Source: Phoronis australis
Taxonomy: Eukaryota; Phoronida; Phoronidae
Assembly (NCBI GenBank): GCA_002633005.1
Contig: NMRA01000079.1
Location: 90,397 to 154,396, forward strand
Direction of reading: 5' to 3'
DNA: 64,000 bases
Part shown: piece by piece, positions 45,001 to 51,416 of the stretch
How the letters are laid out: every line of letters begins with the position of its first letter
How positions within the stretch are numbered: position 1 is the first letter of the stretch
The notes under the pieces: generated by a model
Databases searched by the model: none
Seen by the model: only the letters and a program-made list of their open reading frames with translations
What the model was told of the DNA's origin: nothing
Program-made: the position numbers and the translations under genes

Positions 45001-47290
45001 AACAAATTAACATTTACTTTACATTGCTTTATATCAGTCGCGGCCGAAATACAAACGCATGCCAGTCTCTCAATAACTTTTTCAGTGTCCTTAATCAATT
45101 GATTTGGGGCCGAATATCGACCCCATTCTCCTCCGAAAAATATAGAGAAATCACGCGAAATTCCCCTCATGAGACCCAAATATTCCCCTCAAGTGATAGT
45201 AAAATATTCCCTTCGGGGTTCTAATCATTTGTGACGTACACTGGTCACAATTTGTATGAGCGCAAAATGTTACTTTTGGCTACTTGTGGCAGAACTTCTG
45301 AGGGTTTTCAAAGGGTGGGGGTGCTTTTGATGGTGATCGGGAGATAGAATTTTCTGCTCAGAAGCAACATTCCTCCTTAAATGTAACGTACAAACAGCTT
45401 TACTGTCATGTCAATAACTTGGACTTACGAACGCAATACGAAGACCCGTTGTCTGTATAGCCAGAGCAGCAGCGTTTTTTTACTATACTCCTGTAGCCGA
45501 CTCTGTACCTCGTCCTGTAAACAATCAAAGCAACCTAAATTTTGTTTTGGTGCTTTCGTCTAAGCGTTGATCACTTGTAAGAACTGTTGCATAATTAGCA
45601 AATTCCCGAGTGAGATAAGATAAAAGTCAGCTGAATTTTCTCCTCATTCCATCAATGTGGATTTTGGTGGGCAGTCCTTTTCCTTCTCCCGTTGAATTTA
45701 TGGAAGGGTCCCAGGAGAAAGTGACAGTTTGGCCAATTTCGGAACATCATACCTACTGGTTGAACGGATTCAGGTGACACTTGCACATATCATTTCTTGA
45801 GCACCGTTGAGTTATTTTTAAAACGTTCCACCTCTGTTTGAGGTAAAAATCGGATTTTTAAGATGTTCACGAAAAAAAAATCAAAATTTGCATAAACAGA
45901 AAGGAAATGATAATTTAGAAAACTGTAACGGCGTTTTCGAGTTTTTATTTTGAACATTTATATTAAACAAAAACTCTCATTCTCGTATCCTTGACACCGC
46001 TGTCCCTTCGTTTTTGCCAGGCACGTTCAACTGACTCAGTTTATGGCAGATTGGTAAAACATCAAAAATCAAAATCCACAATCTATCTACAGTCAGAAAA
46101 TGCACACTTTCACTGATCGTTGATCTCAATGCTTTGAGTAAGTTCAAAGGTTATCCCAGCCTATGTAACATCCAAGCTTAACCCATGGGGATGTCTGATC
46201 AATTCAAGTTGGTCGTAAAACCATCTTAACTCTTTCCGACATACCGTAACCAGGGCCTAAGATTGCGGACTATCAATATCTTAGGTGGCACTTTATGTTT
46301 TTTTTTTTGGCCGCTGTTGAATTTGCCTAGTCTAATTTCATTCACAGTTGGCGCCTGTCGAGCGGGCAGGGGATTTTTTGTGCTGCAACTGGCTTTTGCT
46401 TGATTTTTTAATCTGATCTAAGTGAAAGATTGCTAGTTGTCGACCCTTTGTCCCACTTTCTGTCCAGCTGTGACTTTTCCTAAGCCTTTACTGCTTGCAA
46501 TTGGTTATTAGACCCCGGACCCAGGTCGCTAGAACACGTGGGAATTCAACAGTTTTTTGTGTACTGGAAATCGAACTCGAAATTGATATGGACATTTCAG
46601 TTCATCTTTAAAAAAATTCATAACTGTCTATAGTCTGTGCATTGTGGACATGACTTGATGAATACACCATTTAATTTTTTGAGTTCGAGTTTGAACTCGA
46701 AAGCTTAAATTTTTAGTCTTGCTTGTTGGTCAAAAACAGGGGTCATCACATTCGAAACTCATCTCCTTAAACCAAAATACTAGGGCATACAGTAACGAGC
46801 ACTATATCTTGAGTTCGTATTAAAGCAGGACATAACATATCAAAAATAATATTGACTTCGATTTCGAGTACAAAGATTAGACCACGGGCCGTGATTGGCT
46901 AAATTCATTGATTGATTGACGTATCGGAATGACCCGTTCACGAGAAATGAGAGTCTTCATCTACATCGCGATCATATGCAGTAAGCATAAGCTAAAGTTG
47001 TGACATTCTTCTGTGCCATGCTTACACACTTTCATCAATTTTGGGGTCTAAATTTCGCGCAGCACTGTGGCATTAGTTTGTCACGTGACCCCGAAAGACG
47101 TAAACCTCAGGGAGAACAAAGAGACAATCGACGGTCTCATACGTCATACATCAAAACTGCGTGCACTTACCGATATCTTGTACATCTGAAATCCCAGTCC
47201 AAGCAACTTGTCGTATAACTTGATCTGTATGACTGTCTGTACGACTCTTGAACGTAGTAGTAGCAGATGCTATTATCAACGCCTGTCAAG
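12489..47290 (-). CDS. Giant secreted EMI-EGF-fibronectin-III-like protein, 23 chained exons (5' end missing)
   Basis: Whole-gene entry. Twenty-three exons join in frame with matching phases (2-2, 2-1, 1-1 x4, 1-2, 2-0, 0-1, 1-0, 0-0, 0-2, 2-1, 1-0, 0-1, 1-1, 1-0, 0-0, 0-1, 1-2, 2-1, 1-1, 1-stop) into about 3,290 codons ending in TGA at 12489. Seen: an EMI domain, three EGF-like modules, a unique region, then about 17 modules of roughly 100 residues with the pattern DxTPP, W-x-GF-x-D-x-ES, YxxxIG, YYVxVKAxN and SDGVxVD. These resemble fibronectin-III folds. Known: EMI and EGF modules occur in extracellular matrix and scavenger-type proteins. Inferred: a secreted or matrix protein, rich in N-x-S/T sites, with no transmembrane segment seen at the C-terminus. 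The precise function is unknown. The signal peptide exon was not located. It is possible, though less likely, that EMI-EGF exons and the FN3-like exons are two genes, because the 43805/39297 junction is a symmetrical phase-1 one. Confidence 0.72.
14138..14287. mobile_element. hAT-like MITE in intron 22/23
   Basis: Starts CAGGGGCGGTTCCAGGAATT and ends with the inverted form CAAATCCGCCACTG. 'CAGKGGCGGATCCAGG' ends are widespread in animal hAT-type non-autonomous elements. A TTTTA repeat flanks both sides but a clean 8-bp duplication is not seen. Confidence 0.6.
14420..15727 (-). CDS. Giant gene exon 22: three to four FN3-like modules
   Basis: Phase 1-1, 1,308 bp, acceptor CGTTTTAG and donor GTAAGT. 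Contains SKYYVTVRAVNNVGLTANKS, junctions TIDNEPPLGGAVFNG, TYDQTPPVGYRV and TIDWLPPTVANI, and WIGFSDKHSFIKQYHWGIGD. A module with paired cysteines (QPPCKQLFSDI, TKCTFVMDV) resembles a jelly-roll-like insertion rather than FN3. The open frame continues past the donor to 14094 but that extension is intronic MITE sequence. Confidence 0.8.
15728..17384 (-). other. Intron 21/22 of the giant gene
   Basis: 1.66 kb with no recognised repeat or coding signal; short frames in it lack splice sites and family motifs. Confidence 0.5.
17385..18943 (-). CDS. Giant gene exon 21: four FN3-like modules with a cysteine-rich insert
   Basis: Phase 2-1, 1,559 bp uninterrupted, acceptor TATTTTTAG and donor GTAAAA. 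Junctions IIDNTAPTAKTA, LTDSTPPHLGHF and VDFTPPKVAKG; repeated W-F-G-F-N-D-P-H-S-type and FGTNYHKW-type strands. Between modules lies an insert with eight closely spaced cysteines (SCVVFGCKKVCSCGEYGG to QDCTNTSSS and DKCLSG) that does not follow the FN3-like pattern. Confidence 0.8.
19311..19494 (-). CDS. Giant gene exon 20: FN3-like module back half and NSPP junction
   Basis: Phase 1-2, 184 bp, acceptor TTATTCTAG and donor GTGAGT. It reads VPGEKYYVTVKACNEIDMCT, then SDGVVADNSPPLSGIVNVG. The two cysteines in the ACNEIDMC strand are typical of a subset of these modules. Confidence 0.75.
19983..20136 (-). CDS. Giant gene exon 19: FN3-like module front half
   Basis: Phase 0-1, 154 bp, acceptor CCATCATAG and donor GTGTGT. 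Translation DWDYQQDTTEISANWFGFED, then GESDVRYYVAVGTERGEQDA and TFESVGLVT, a near-ideal example of the module's WxGFxDxES and YxVAVGT elements. Confidence 0.75.
20137..21650 (-). other. Intron 18/19 of the giant gene
   Basis: Contains the TAAG microsatellite and a TTTTCATGAAACGG fragment (about 20812-20825) like the ends of the dispersed repeat at 5058. No exon-like module motif found. Confidence 0.5.
21018..21098 (+). repeat. TG and TAAG microsatellite
   Basis: (TG)n followed by about fifteen TAAG units with one short interruption (GTAG), in the intron between exons 18 and 19. Confidence 0.95.
21651..21758 (-). CDS. Giant gene exon 18: FN3-like module junction exon
   Basis: Phase 0-0, 108 bp, acceptor CTTTCAG and donor GTGAGT. 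It reads ATNVVGLSAVGNSPIFTC, then SGPAKGYVYDGPDRKQ. The usual DxTPP junction is degenerate here (DKSGPAKG) and carries an extra cysteine, but the following VYDG matches other modules. Confidence 0.7.
21931..22241 (-). CDS. Giant gene exon 17: FN3-like module with DTTPP junction
   Basis: Phase 1-0, 311 bp. It starts AIDHVGLSATAVSQGIFVDT, then TPPQANIVRVGS, HWEDFSDPHSALITYRVAIG and HYYAQIL. The donor GTACGT (21925-21930) was chosen over an overlapping GTATGT because only phase 0 joins in frame with the next exon's ATNVVGL. Confidence 0.75.
22340..22456 (-). CDS. Giant gene exon 16: FN3-like module middle
   Basis: Symmetrical phase 1-1 exon, 117 bp, acceptor GTTTTAAG and donor GTAATG. It reads TTPGAVDVREFVDVGQSLAT, then GLNLESGKTYYVSVK. 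This is the strand block that follows 'YGIG' in the preceding exon and precedes the AxDxVGL strand in the next. Confidence 0.75.
22628..23411 (-). CDS. Giant gene exon 15: FN3-like modules with VDTSPP junction
   Basis: Phase 0-1, 784 bp, acceptor ATTTTACAG and donor GTAAGT. It includes IYFSVKGYNPLRTFSIASSP, a long poorly conserved module containing YIWYITDTPGAVHHYIQYSY, a cysteine pair region (FGCAHGMKEC), YYTCVHSNQTV, and the junction YIVDTSPPSRGFVAVD followed by RWWGFVDIEES. Confidence 0.75.
23612..24365 (+). mobile_element. LINE (non-LTR retrotransposon) 3' fragment
   Basis: Translated pieces match the end of a reverse transcriptase: VDKTLSWSSHMSGTVSKIRQ and RLGILRRRASA, then after a frame break AQTQAARLVLYVPVDTPSTN, MFNRLGWLPIGKYF and LVLPKHRPSFYSKSFFIQA. 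These are the thumb-region motifs of jockey/CR1-like LINEs. 5'-truncated with frameshifts; AT-rich tail with an AATAAA near 24347. Intronic in the giant gene. Confidence 0.7.
25121..25268 (+). repeat. Three tandem copies of a 49-bp unit
   Basis: Units start at 25121, 25170 and 25219, nearly identical. Each contains GCGCACGTGATTGG, a CACGTG E-box next to an inverted CCAAT box. Confidence 0.95.
25501..25658 (+). repeat. Tandem 57-bp repeat, about 2.8 copies
   Basis: Units beginning TGACAGTCTCATATGAAACT at 25501, 25558 and 25615, with few substitutions. Intronic. Confidence 0.95.
25819..26960 (-). CDS. Giant gene exon 14: FN3-like modules, longest N-terminal-half exon
   Basis: Phase 1-0, 1,142 bp open throughout, acceptor ATTTCAAG and donor GTAAAT. 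It contains KTTTPPRSGVVYDIED, KWSGFQHYRDKLTFEVAIGT, a diverged junction GVKVIDPSSHQS, a cysteine-bearing module (GPGCAVLSSCSED) and VIIYNSEVQPTTVKAVV. Some modules have lost the canonical Pro-Pro. Several N-x-S/T sites are present. Confidence 0.75.
27281..27436. mobile_element. MITE of the 140-bp family, copy B
   Basis: Perfect 13-bp terminal repeat GGGTAGAGTTCAG / CTGAACTCTACCC; internal AAAGTCTTGCTTTTTAGCGA as in copies A and C. Intronic in the giant gene. Confidence 0.7.
27534..28187. repeat. Dispersed repeat with TTTCATGAAAC-type ends, copy 2
   Basis: Collinear with 5058-5545; begins CGTTTCATAAAAGTTGACTT and ends AAATTTCATGAAACGG, so the ends form a short inverted repeat. Interrupted by the 71-N gap and poly-C. 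Confidence 0.6.
27700..27770. other. Assembly gap (71 N) beside a poly-C run
   Basis: Ns preceded by cccc and followed by a 15-C run, inside a dispersed repeat copy in an intron of the giant gene. The homopolymer probably caused the gap. Confidence 1.
28600..29246 (-). CDS. Giant gene exon 13: two FN3-like modules
   Basis: Phase 2-1, 647 bp, acceptor TATTCAG and donor GTGAGC. It carries junctions IVDTTPPVFVS and VIDQTPPTTSQ, with SWKFNETESQIRDYEIGFAS and VYVMVKAINKVGLESIEAIG. One complete module lies between the two proline junctions. Confidence 0.78.
29474..29808 (-). CDS. Giant gene exon 12: Cys-rich turn plus FN3-like module
   Basis: Phase 0-2, 335 bp, acceptor GGTTTCCAG; donor GTCAGT, a less common variant. 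It opens with a compact cysteine cluster (CPVGGAPCYCPSIGPC), followed by FEIEVENEARLVKKFELKV, the junction ADNSPPTNGTVWDG and WLGFVDYESGIRYY. Confidence 0.72.
30358..30642 (-). CDS. Giant gene exon 11: FN3-like module with SSPP junction
   Basis: Phase 0-0, 285 bp, acceptor TGTCTTCAG and donor GTGAGT. It begins VWIRATDIMGNKTSES, has the junction HFDSSPPELTD, then TWDTHSGVRKVYYRLGVSTG. This is the standard order of one module end, the proline junction and the first half of the next module. Confidence 0.75.
31135..32260. mobile_element. 1.1-kb terminal-inverted-repeat element, copy 2, inside the giant gene
   Basis: Same family as 6604-7715, inverted. Ends CACAGGCGCTTGGGTTTATC and its reverse complement; perfect 8-bp target duplication GTATTAGT at 31127-31134 and 32261-32268. 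It sits in the intron directly behind exon 10, 13 nt from the exon edge. Non-coding. Confidence 0.85.
32274..32437 (-). CDS. Giant gene exon 10: FN3-like module end, donor abutting a transposon
   Basis: Phase 1-0, 164 bp, acceptor ACGTTTCAG. Translation IVKFEYHIEELTPIRTNST, then SSWTNVTTWQKQSLTL, ends DGDTHK and joins the next exon's VWIRATDIMGN, completing the usual YxVxVRAxDxxGN strand. The donor is a weak GTTTGA at 32268-32273. An 8-bp target duplication of a 1.1-kb inverted-repeat element starts at intron position +6. Confidence 0.65.
32706..32850 (-). CDS. Giant gene exon 9: FN3-like module part
   Basis: Phase 0-1, 145 bp, acceptor TTCACAG and donor GTAAAT. It reads LSWTDYFYNDYHRQHRPLRQ, then ETAYYTDSYDQISGV. 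It opens with the S-W-T-D strand that in other modules follows the DxTPP junction. A weakly similar TAYY...DQ segment sits in the upstream intron at about 35175-35245. Confidence 0.65.
33080..35330. repeat. Degenerate satellite array, about 147-bp unit
   Basis: Recurring block AAAATTGCCACTAGGGGGCA (variants near 33243, 33545, 33983, 34268, 34417, 34568, 34708, 34980, 35046), each followed by AACACATCTGCCAATTT-type and CCTCCAAG/GTTTAGCAGACAG-type segments. Spacing is about 140-152 bp or twice that; alternate units resemble each other more, suggesting a roughly 295-bp higher-order unit. Fills most of the intron between exons 8 and 9. Confidence 0.75.
35420..36026 (-). CDS. Giant gene exon 8: Cys-containing region leading into first FN3-like module
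   Basis: Phase 2-0 exon of 607 bp. It starts LCADYKVVAGGYTHYG; cysteines (VCMRM, HCSRD, KCNSP) precede an FN3-like stretch with GWHDIGTNPSGLKEYIINVY and LTVVDNALNVRQARSYVLYD. The end is at a GTAAGT donor (35414-35419). The D-x-A-L-N-V-R-Q-A-R strand matches the penultimate strand of the later modules. Confidence 0.7.
36027..37045 (-). other. Intron 7/8 of the giant gene
   Basis: No recognised repeat or coding signal. AT-rich. Confidence 0.5.
37046..37199 (-). CDS. Giant gene exon 7: short Gly/Asp-rich exon
   Basis: Phase 1-2 exon, 154 bp, acceptor CGTGCAG and donor GTAAGT. It reads ANHDIATYNMPGDGSCNPSG and continues GPYGDGTGQPKDQ, then DIDKSLSYTSFVDGD. The fold is unknown. A decayed copy of this exon lies immediately upstream at 37279-37369, so the exon was once tandemly duplicated. 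Confidence 0.65.
37279..37369 (-). pseudogene. Decayed duplicate of giant-gene exon 7
   Basis: An acceptor-like CCCTGCAG is followed by codons giving ANSATYNLPKDDFCNPSQP, an in-frame stop, then SDSTGHP and another stop. This aligns with exon 7 (ANHDIATYNMPGDGSCNPSG, GDGTGQP). It lies about 80 bp upstream of the working exon in transcription order. Seen: similarity and stops. Inferred: a tandem exon duplication whose first copy died. Confidence 0.7.
37815..38075 (-). CDS. Giant gene exon 6: unrecognised module
   Basis: Phase 1-1, about 87 residues, beginning TIKPEIDLCKFTVISSSGE and ending VKLYKVPSG at a GTAAAG donor (37809-37814). The acceptor (ATTTTTCAG before 38075) was chosen because it gives the required phase; the frame stays open further upstream, so the start could shift. 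No family recognised. Two cysteines could form an intramodule disulfide. Confidence 0.6.
39184..39297 (-). CDS. Giant gene exon 5: EGF-like module 3
   Basis: Symmetrical phase 1-1 exon, 114 bp, six cysteines: RCSWKHKFCFPGAC, then SSCSCAEGF and TKCD. The C-x-C-x-x-GF tail is classical for EGF-like domains. It lies 4.5 kb from the previous exon across an intron that holds an assembly gap and a candidate nested gene, so its link to exon 4 rests on phase and module type. Confidence 0.72.
40673..40716. repeat. Hairpin with 14-bp perfect arms
   Basis: ACCGTCCGGAGTTG (40673-40686) and CAACTCCGGACGGT (40703-40716) around a 16-nt loop containing ATGTACAT. Intronic; GC-rich in AT-rich surroundings. 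Confidence 0.85.
41714..42701 (-). pseudogene. Possible nested small secreted-protein gene, frame-damaged and gapped
   Basis: ATG at 42701 starts MEFLSKYVVALS. One base later in frame the sequence reads LLLLISVVQVFDRWPQIPK, which together look like a signal peptide, continuing VTIFVDNCGQQGQLTD and KKCVDAEAP. A second shift (about 42524) restores the first frame as VSALYDYVYDYAVPFGDYTT before a GTAAGT donor at about 42455-42460. The second shift sits beside an imperfect TATGAC/TATGTC repeat. After the gap a minus-strand frame ends DCREVDIGECLS and stop (41714). Alternatives: assembly indels in a real exon, an alternative first exon of the giant gene (its phase 1 end fits exon 5), or chance. 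No homolog recognised. Confidence 0.3.
41778..42346. other. Assembly gap (569 N)
   Basis: Run of Ns inside the intron between EGF-like exons 4 and 5 of the giant gene. It removes the middle of the candidate nested gene at 41714-42701. Confidence 1.
43183..43394 (+). repeat. 20-bp minisatellite, about 10 copies
   Basis: Unit GTGATCTCAGCACATTCCTC with A/G variants and one 4-bp insertion. Tandem without spacers, so not a CRISPR array. Confidence 0.95.
43805..43954 (-). CDS. Giant gene exon 4: EGF-like module 2
   Basis: Symmetrical phase 1-1 exon, 150 bp, with six cysteines (CPVADIKNC, MTCDEG, KKCIEC, KTVCD). Cysteine spacing is less canonical than in the neighbouring modules. Consensus donor GTAAGT at 43799-43804 and acceptor TTTTTAG. 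It joins in frame to exons on both sides. Confidence 0.7.
43993..44060 (+). repeat. Direct duplication of about 35 bp
   Basis: ATCTTACAAAGACTGTGCAA occurs at 43993 and 44028, both followed by (AG)GTGACATG. Lies between EGF-like exons 3 and 4. Confidence 0.85.
44211..44312 (-). CDS. Giant gene exon 3: EGF-like module 1
   Basis: Symmetrical phase 1-1 exon of 102 bp with six cysteines (VCFG, TTCPNGGTC, LPDRCTSC, SPKCD). The C-P-N-G-G-T-C core is a textbook EGF-like loop. Donor GTAAGT, acceptor TTTTGTAG. EGF modules following EMI mirror MEGF/EMILIN-type extracellular proteins. Confidence 0.75.
45429..45514 (-). CDS. Giant gene exon 2: EMI domain, end
   Basis: Acceptor AG before 45514 and GTAAGT donor at 45423-45428; phase 2 to 1. 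It reads TRYRVGYRSIVKKRCCSGYT and then DNGSSYC. The YR-x-x-YR run followed by CCSGY and a final Cys is the signature closing half of an EMI domain and joins in frame to the exon at 47171. Confidence 0.75.
47171..47290 (-). CDS. Giant gene exon 1 found: EMI domain, first part
   Basis: Flanked by an AG acceptor after 47290 and a GTAAGT donor at 47165-47170; phase 2 to 2. The translation contains ICYYYVQESYRQSYRSSY then TSCLDWDFRCTRYR. This repeated Tyr-Arg/Tyr-Ser spacing between cysteines is typical of EMI domains (extracellular, usually just behind the signal peptide). An upstream signal-peptide exon is expected but not identified. Confidence 0.7.
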
Positions 47291-47574
47291 CTAAAGAAAA
47301 TTAAAATGAGTTACGTTCCAAAATTGTAAGCGCCATATTCTTCACATATCAGGCCCTCTCCCAGTCCTGGATTTCCATTTTGGGAGATCCATCCGGGCAT
47401 TTTTGACAGCCGGATGGGAATTACTGTACATTAAAGAGTCATTGGCCATTCAGAACCAGCTTGCTACTGATTCTCTAAATAACATGCAGAGCTCGGTGAT
47501 TCTGCAACTATGGTGATGACCAGCTACTGACTATATTCTATGTATCTCTCACTTCACTCTATGGATGTTACCTG

Positions 47575-47720
47575 AGCTGTATGTTGGCACTTGTCGTCCT
47601 TTGTAAATATGATCCTGATGATGTCTAGTGTATAGACGAAACGTTGACTGAACATGAACTTTTTTATTTGTACGGCGATCATCCGATATAAATGATCTAA
47701 CTGAGATTTCAAAATCGTTG
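47575..47720 (+). mobile_element. Penelope-like 3' end remnant with hammerhead-like core
   Basis: Contains CTGATGA (47615-47621), an inverted pair GTCTA/TAGAC (47623-47627 and 47633-47637) and GAAAC (47638-47642), followed by GTTGACTGAAC. This CTGATGATG...CGAAACGTTG block is typical of Penelope-like element ends, known to carry hammerhead ribozymes. No coding region remains. Upstream of the EMI exon. Confidence 0.5.
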
Positions 47721-50700
47721 TTACAGTTTTATTAGTTGTCATTTTGTTTTTGTTTTATGCAACTTTTCACTTTATCGAGGAAATTAACTTCCAATTTTGG
47801 ATACCCTGTCATTCACAAGGGAATGAATTTGAAGACTGGCGTACAAAAGAACAGAACACAAAGCTTGACACCATGAGCTTCACATGATTCCGTTCAGTCA
47901 TGTATGATTTGTGATTTGCGAAGTAGTCAAATTTATTCATTTATCTGTCTTGGACATGCGCAAAAATCAAACTCCTTATTTCCTTCTGGAGAAATATTGG
48001 TCATTATGCTCAAAGTGTAATGAATTTTTTTGTGACAGTTTCAATGACAGTTTCTGTGTCTCCGTTATTTGTCGAGTTAACTTGCCGAGATGAGACTATC
48101 GAAAACAACGGCTGACAAATGACATTGCAAGCGTTTCTTCTGTGATGCTTTTCTGGCACAGGAAGTAAGAGAATCAACCATGGTCCCTTTTCTGTCGTAT
48201 TCAGCAATTGTGAAGACTGTATTCAGACAAGCAAAAATAAACGAGCTGTTAATTGAAGTTGTTGGTCTTAAGCTAAAGCAAGTCTGCGCCACTTAAGGGC
48301 TTCGTTTACATTTGCGTCATTTTTTATTGCGCATTACAAAATACCGCCGATATATCGTTGGACTACCCGATCTGATGTTCTCACATAATTGACATCATTC
48401 CTCCTCAGAATGAATACCATCTTACACCAGGCGTGAACCAATGCATTGCGTAATTAGTGTAGAGATTTCAATGCGCACACCTGAGTTAGGTAATAATTTT
48501 GAAAAGAAATCGTCTTGCGAACTGACCTGCCCCAAAGCATCAATTGAACAGAACACTTCATGTATGACATGCCCGCGTCTAACCTCTCAGAAGAGGATTT
48601 CTAAATGTGCCCCGGTTAGAAGGGTTTCTGATTCTTTCGGGACCAGCTTCCCTGCGAAATTAAGGGATCTTACTCCAAAAAAATCTCTTCATCCAGATTC
48701 CCTAAGTTCGAGGTCAGAATCTCAAGATCCCGTCCTCGTTTTCCTCCTAGTGCTCTCAATAAAGTTATCGTTTTTCTTTTTCGACTAAAACTTTTGGTTG
48801 CTTTAAAAATAGAGTTGTAGAAAAGACACGACACTATTGACATTGACATGAATACCGCGTTTCCGAAAAAAATTATTCGTGAGTAAAACCTTTTCAACAC
48901 CTTTGCACACCTTTTCAGGAATTGGTGCATATGTTGAAACAGTCACAAATAGTCATAAAACCGAGTTCCCTAAATCTTTTGCGTGTTTGTGTCGACTATT
49001 GACAAATAAAATTATATTCTACAATTTTATCTTCATTGTGATCTTCTCTTTGACTGATGACGTTTTCTAATTATATCGTTAAAAACTGAACCCTTACTTC
49101 AGTAAATAATAATGGAGACGTAGGGCAGTTGCATGAAAATAATCTTATTTATTGTCAAAGATATTGAGTACTCAACGTAGAGTTTACTTCAGAATTGTAT
49201 TAAAAATATAGTAATGAAGCTAAAACAGCACATGGAAAGATAATCAGTGATTTCACAAGTCCACATACACGTACCAGATTTTAAGGAACTTGGTTGAGTC
49301 CTGATTCAGGTGGGCCATTAATTCACTTTTATGTTAAAAATTACAACTGTAAATGGCATCTGAAAACATATGGCTTATGCTTATTGCATCATAGAACTCT
49401 AGGAACGACAACTCCCGCACGTGACCTAATGTATTCTATTATTAGAGCTTGCAAACCCGAGACTAGCTGCAAGTGTTTTGTTAGGTATGTTAGGTACTCC
49501 CGCTAGGGGGCAGTTTTGAGTTTTATCGAGGAGTTCTAGTTTGTCGCCAATGGTGAGCAGACGTGTGTCATGATTTATCTGAACACTGACGCTGGACTTC
49601 ATGATTTCTTCATACTTTCTAAATACTGAATGTTATTTGTTTAAATAATCCAAAGCAAGTGTGAGGGATCCATATTCCAAAACCTTTATCATCTTATGGT
49701 AGAAATCTTTTGAATCGTTAATATCATTTTCTTAATGGCTTAACTAGTCATTTATATAACCTCTCTGGTTCATTTCATTTTTGGTGTTACTGTTACACGA
49801 TGTTATTAACTCATTTTGGTAACGCTCTTGGTTTTTAGAATTGAAAGCTATTTCCAGAAAAGATAATTACTTTCGAATTAAATTAGTTATCTTTTCTTTC
49901 AGGTATAATCTTCAAGAACTGGAAAAGGGCTTTCTAATGATGTGGCTCTTATCTATTTCGGTTGAAAAACGGAGGAGTTGCGAAAAGTTCTATTGACAGT
50001 AAATCCGTAGCAAGTACACACACCAAAACAACGAATGCAAACAAATCTCACGCATGTGCGGCGCAACCTCAGCGGCCGCGAGATCGGAGTTTGATTCCAG
50101 GACTAGAGTTCTATGATTACGTGTATGTTTCCACTTCATTAGCTCAGGGATCTCCGCTTACAATAGACAGGTACATGTAGCCAGCACAAATGTTTCTGGA
50201 CTTTCAAGTAGATTTAGTTATAACTGGCTGCAACTGTAGAAAGCCTCCTGACGTGAAAATCGAATAAGGGCGTTTCTTCTCATTAAATTGCTGTCATAAG
50301 CATGACAGATAATGCTCATTCAACACAATTTCGTTTTGTTCCAAACTTAACCGAATTTAATATGAATTTTTAGCTTTTACTTTTGGTGGTGTACCACCAC
50401 CTGAAGTGGAGGCTGTTGCAAGTGACAGCTAACTCCTGTATTATGGGTACTCACTTGCCGCCACGCGAGGCTCAAGTGGGAACCACGGCAACTTTACAAC
50501 AAAACGATTAAAGAATTACTCGCAAAAAACGGGTTAATGTACGAAATGTTTTATTTTTGCCTGAGGTAGAGACAAGAACAGTGTTGAGATGTAGCAGTCT
50601 TTGTCAGTTCTCTTATGCATCTTGGCTGTCGGCTTTATTGTTGCGATGCGTTCGACTATCAGAGATATGTATCTCTGTACAGAGGGCTGGAGTAAATATC

Positions 50701-51376
50701 ACTGAAAAATGTTAAACGTGAACATTGTTGTGTGTTCAACAAATTATGTCTAAACATATGTATGCGTTTGTCTGTGCGTGCGTACGCGCGTGCGAAATGG
50801 GAGCGTGTATGGTTTTTTGCAAGAGCATCAAAACAAAATGGCAGAAGATACAGAAAAATGTCAAAGTAGAGGTTTATTCCTTATGCTTTCATTTTACATC
50901 GAATTTATTCATTTTGTTTTTGTATGATTGCAATCTTAAATAAGGATAAAGTTTCGCACTCTTCTAGGAATTTTAAACTCATAATTGTGACCAAATAACT
51001 TTTGATTAGTGTCAAGTTTTAATAAGTTTTAATTAGTGTCATGTTTCTCATTACCGTACTGTTTGACTATGTCAAAACTAGAAGCTTGTTCAATAAAGCG
51101 GTCGCTCACTCCAGACGCTCCTGAACGTCTTTTAGCAAGCTGGCGCTGGCGATAACTCTCTACAGGTGTTTAATTGGAAATCCAATATGGCGTCCGACGT
51201 GGAGTTTGATTACCAATAACCAACGACAATGATTCGAAGCGGTTTATGTTGAAAGCACAAGATGTATGCACGACAAGATTTTTGGAGTCGTGAATTTGGT
51301 AGAGAAGATAAAATAATTTAATTTGATGGTGTAATCTTGATTTTTATTTACTATAGGGGTCCTTGCTTGTTTTCTT

Positions 51377-51416
51377 GAGCCAGCGCTCGCTATCGTTCAG
51401 TAGCGGGAGCTGGCTC
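51377..51416. repeat. Strong GC-rich hairpin
   Basis: Arms GAGCCAGCGCTCGCTA and TAGCGGGAGCTGGCTC (2 mismatches in 16) around TCGTTCAG. Confidence 0.8.

Noticed and set aside
47554-47742. 62-codon minus-strand frame
   Set aside because: Antisense of the Penelope-like 3' end; not a coding region.
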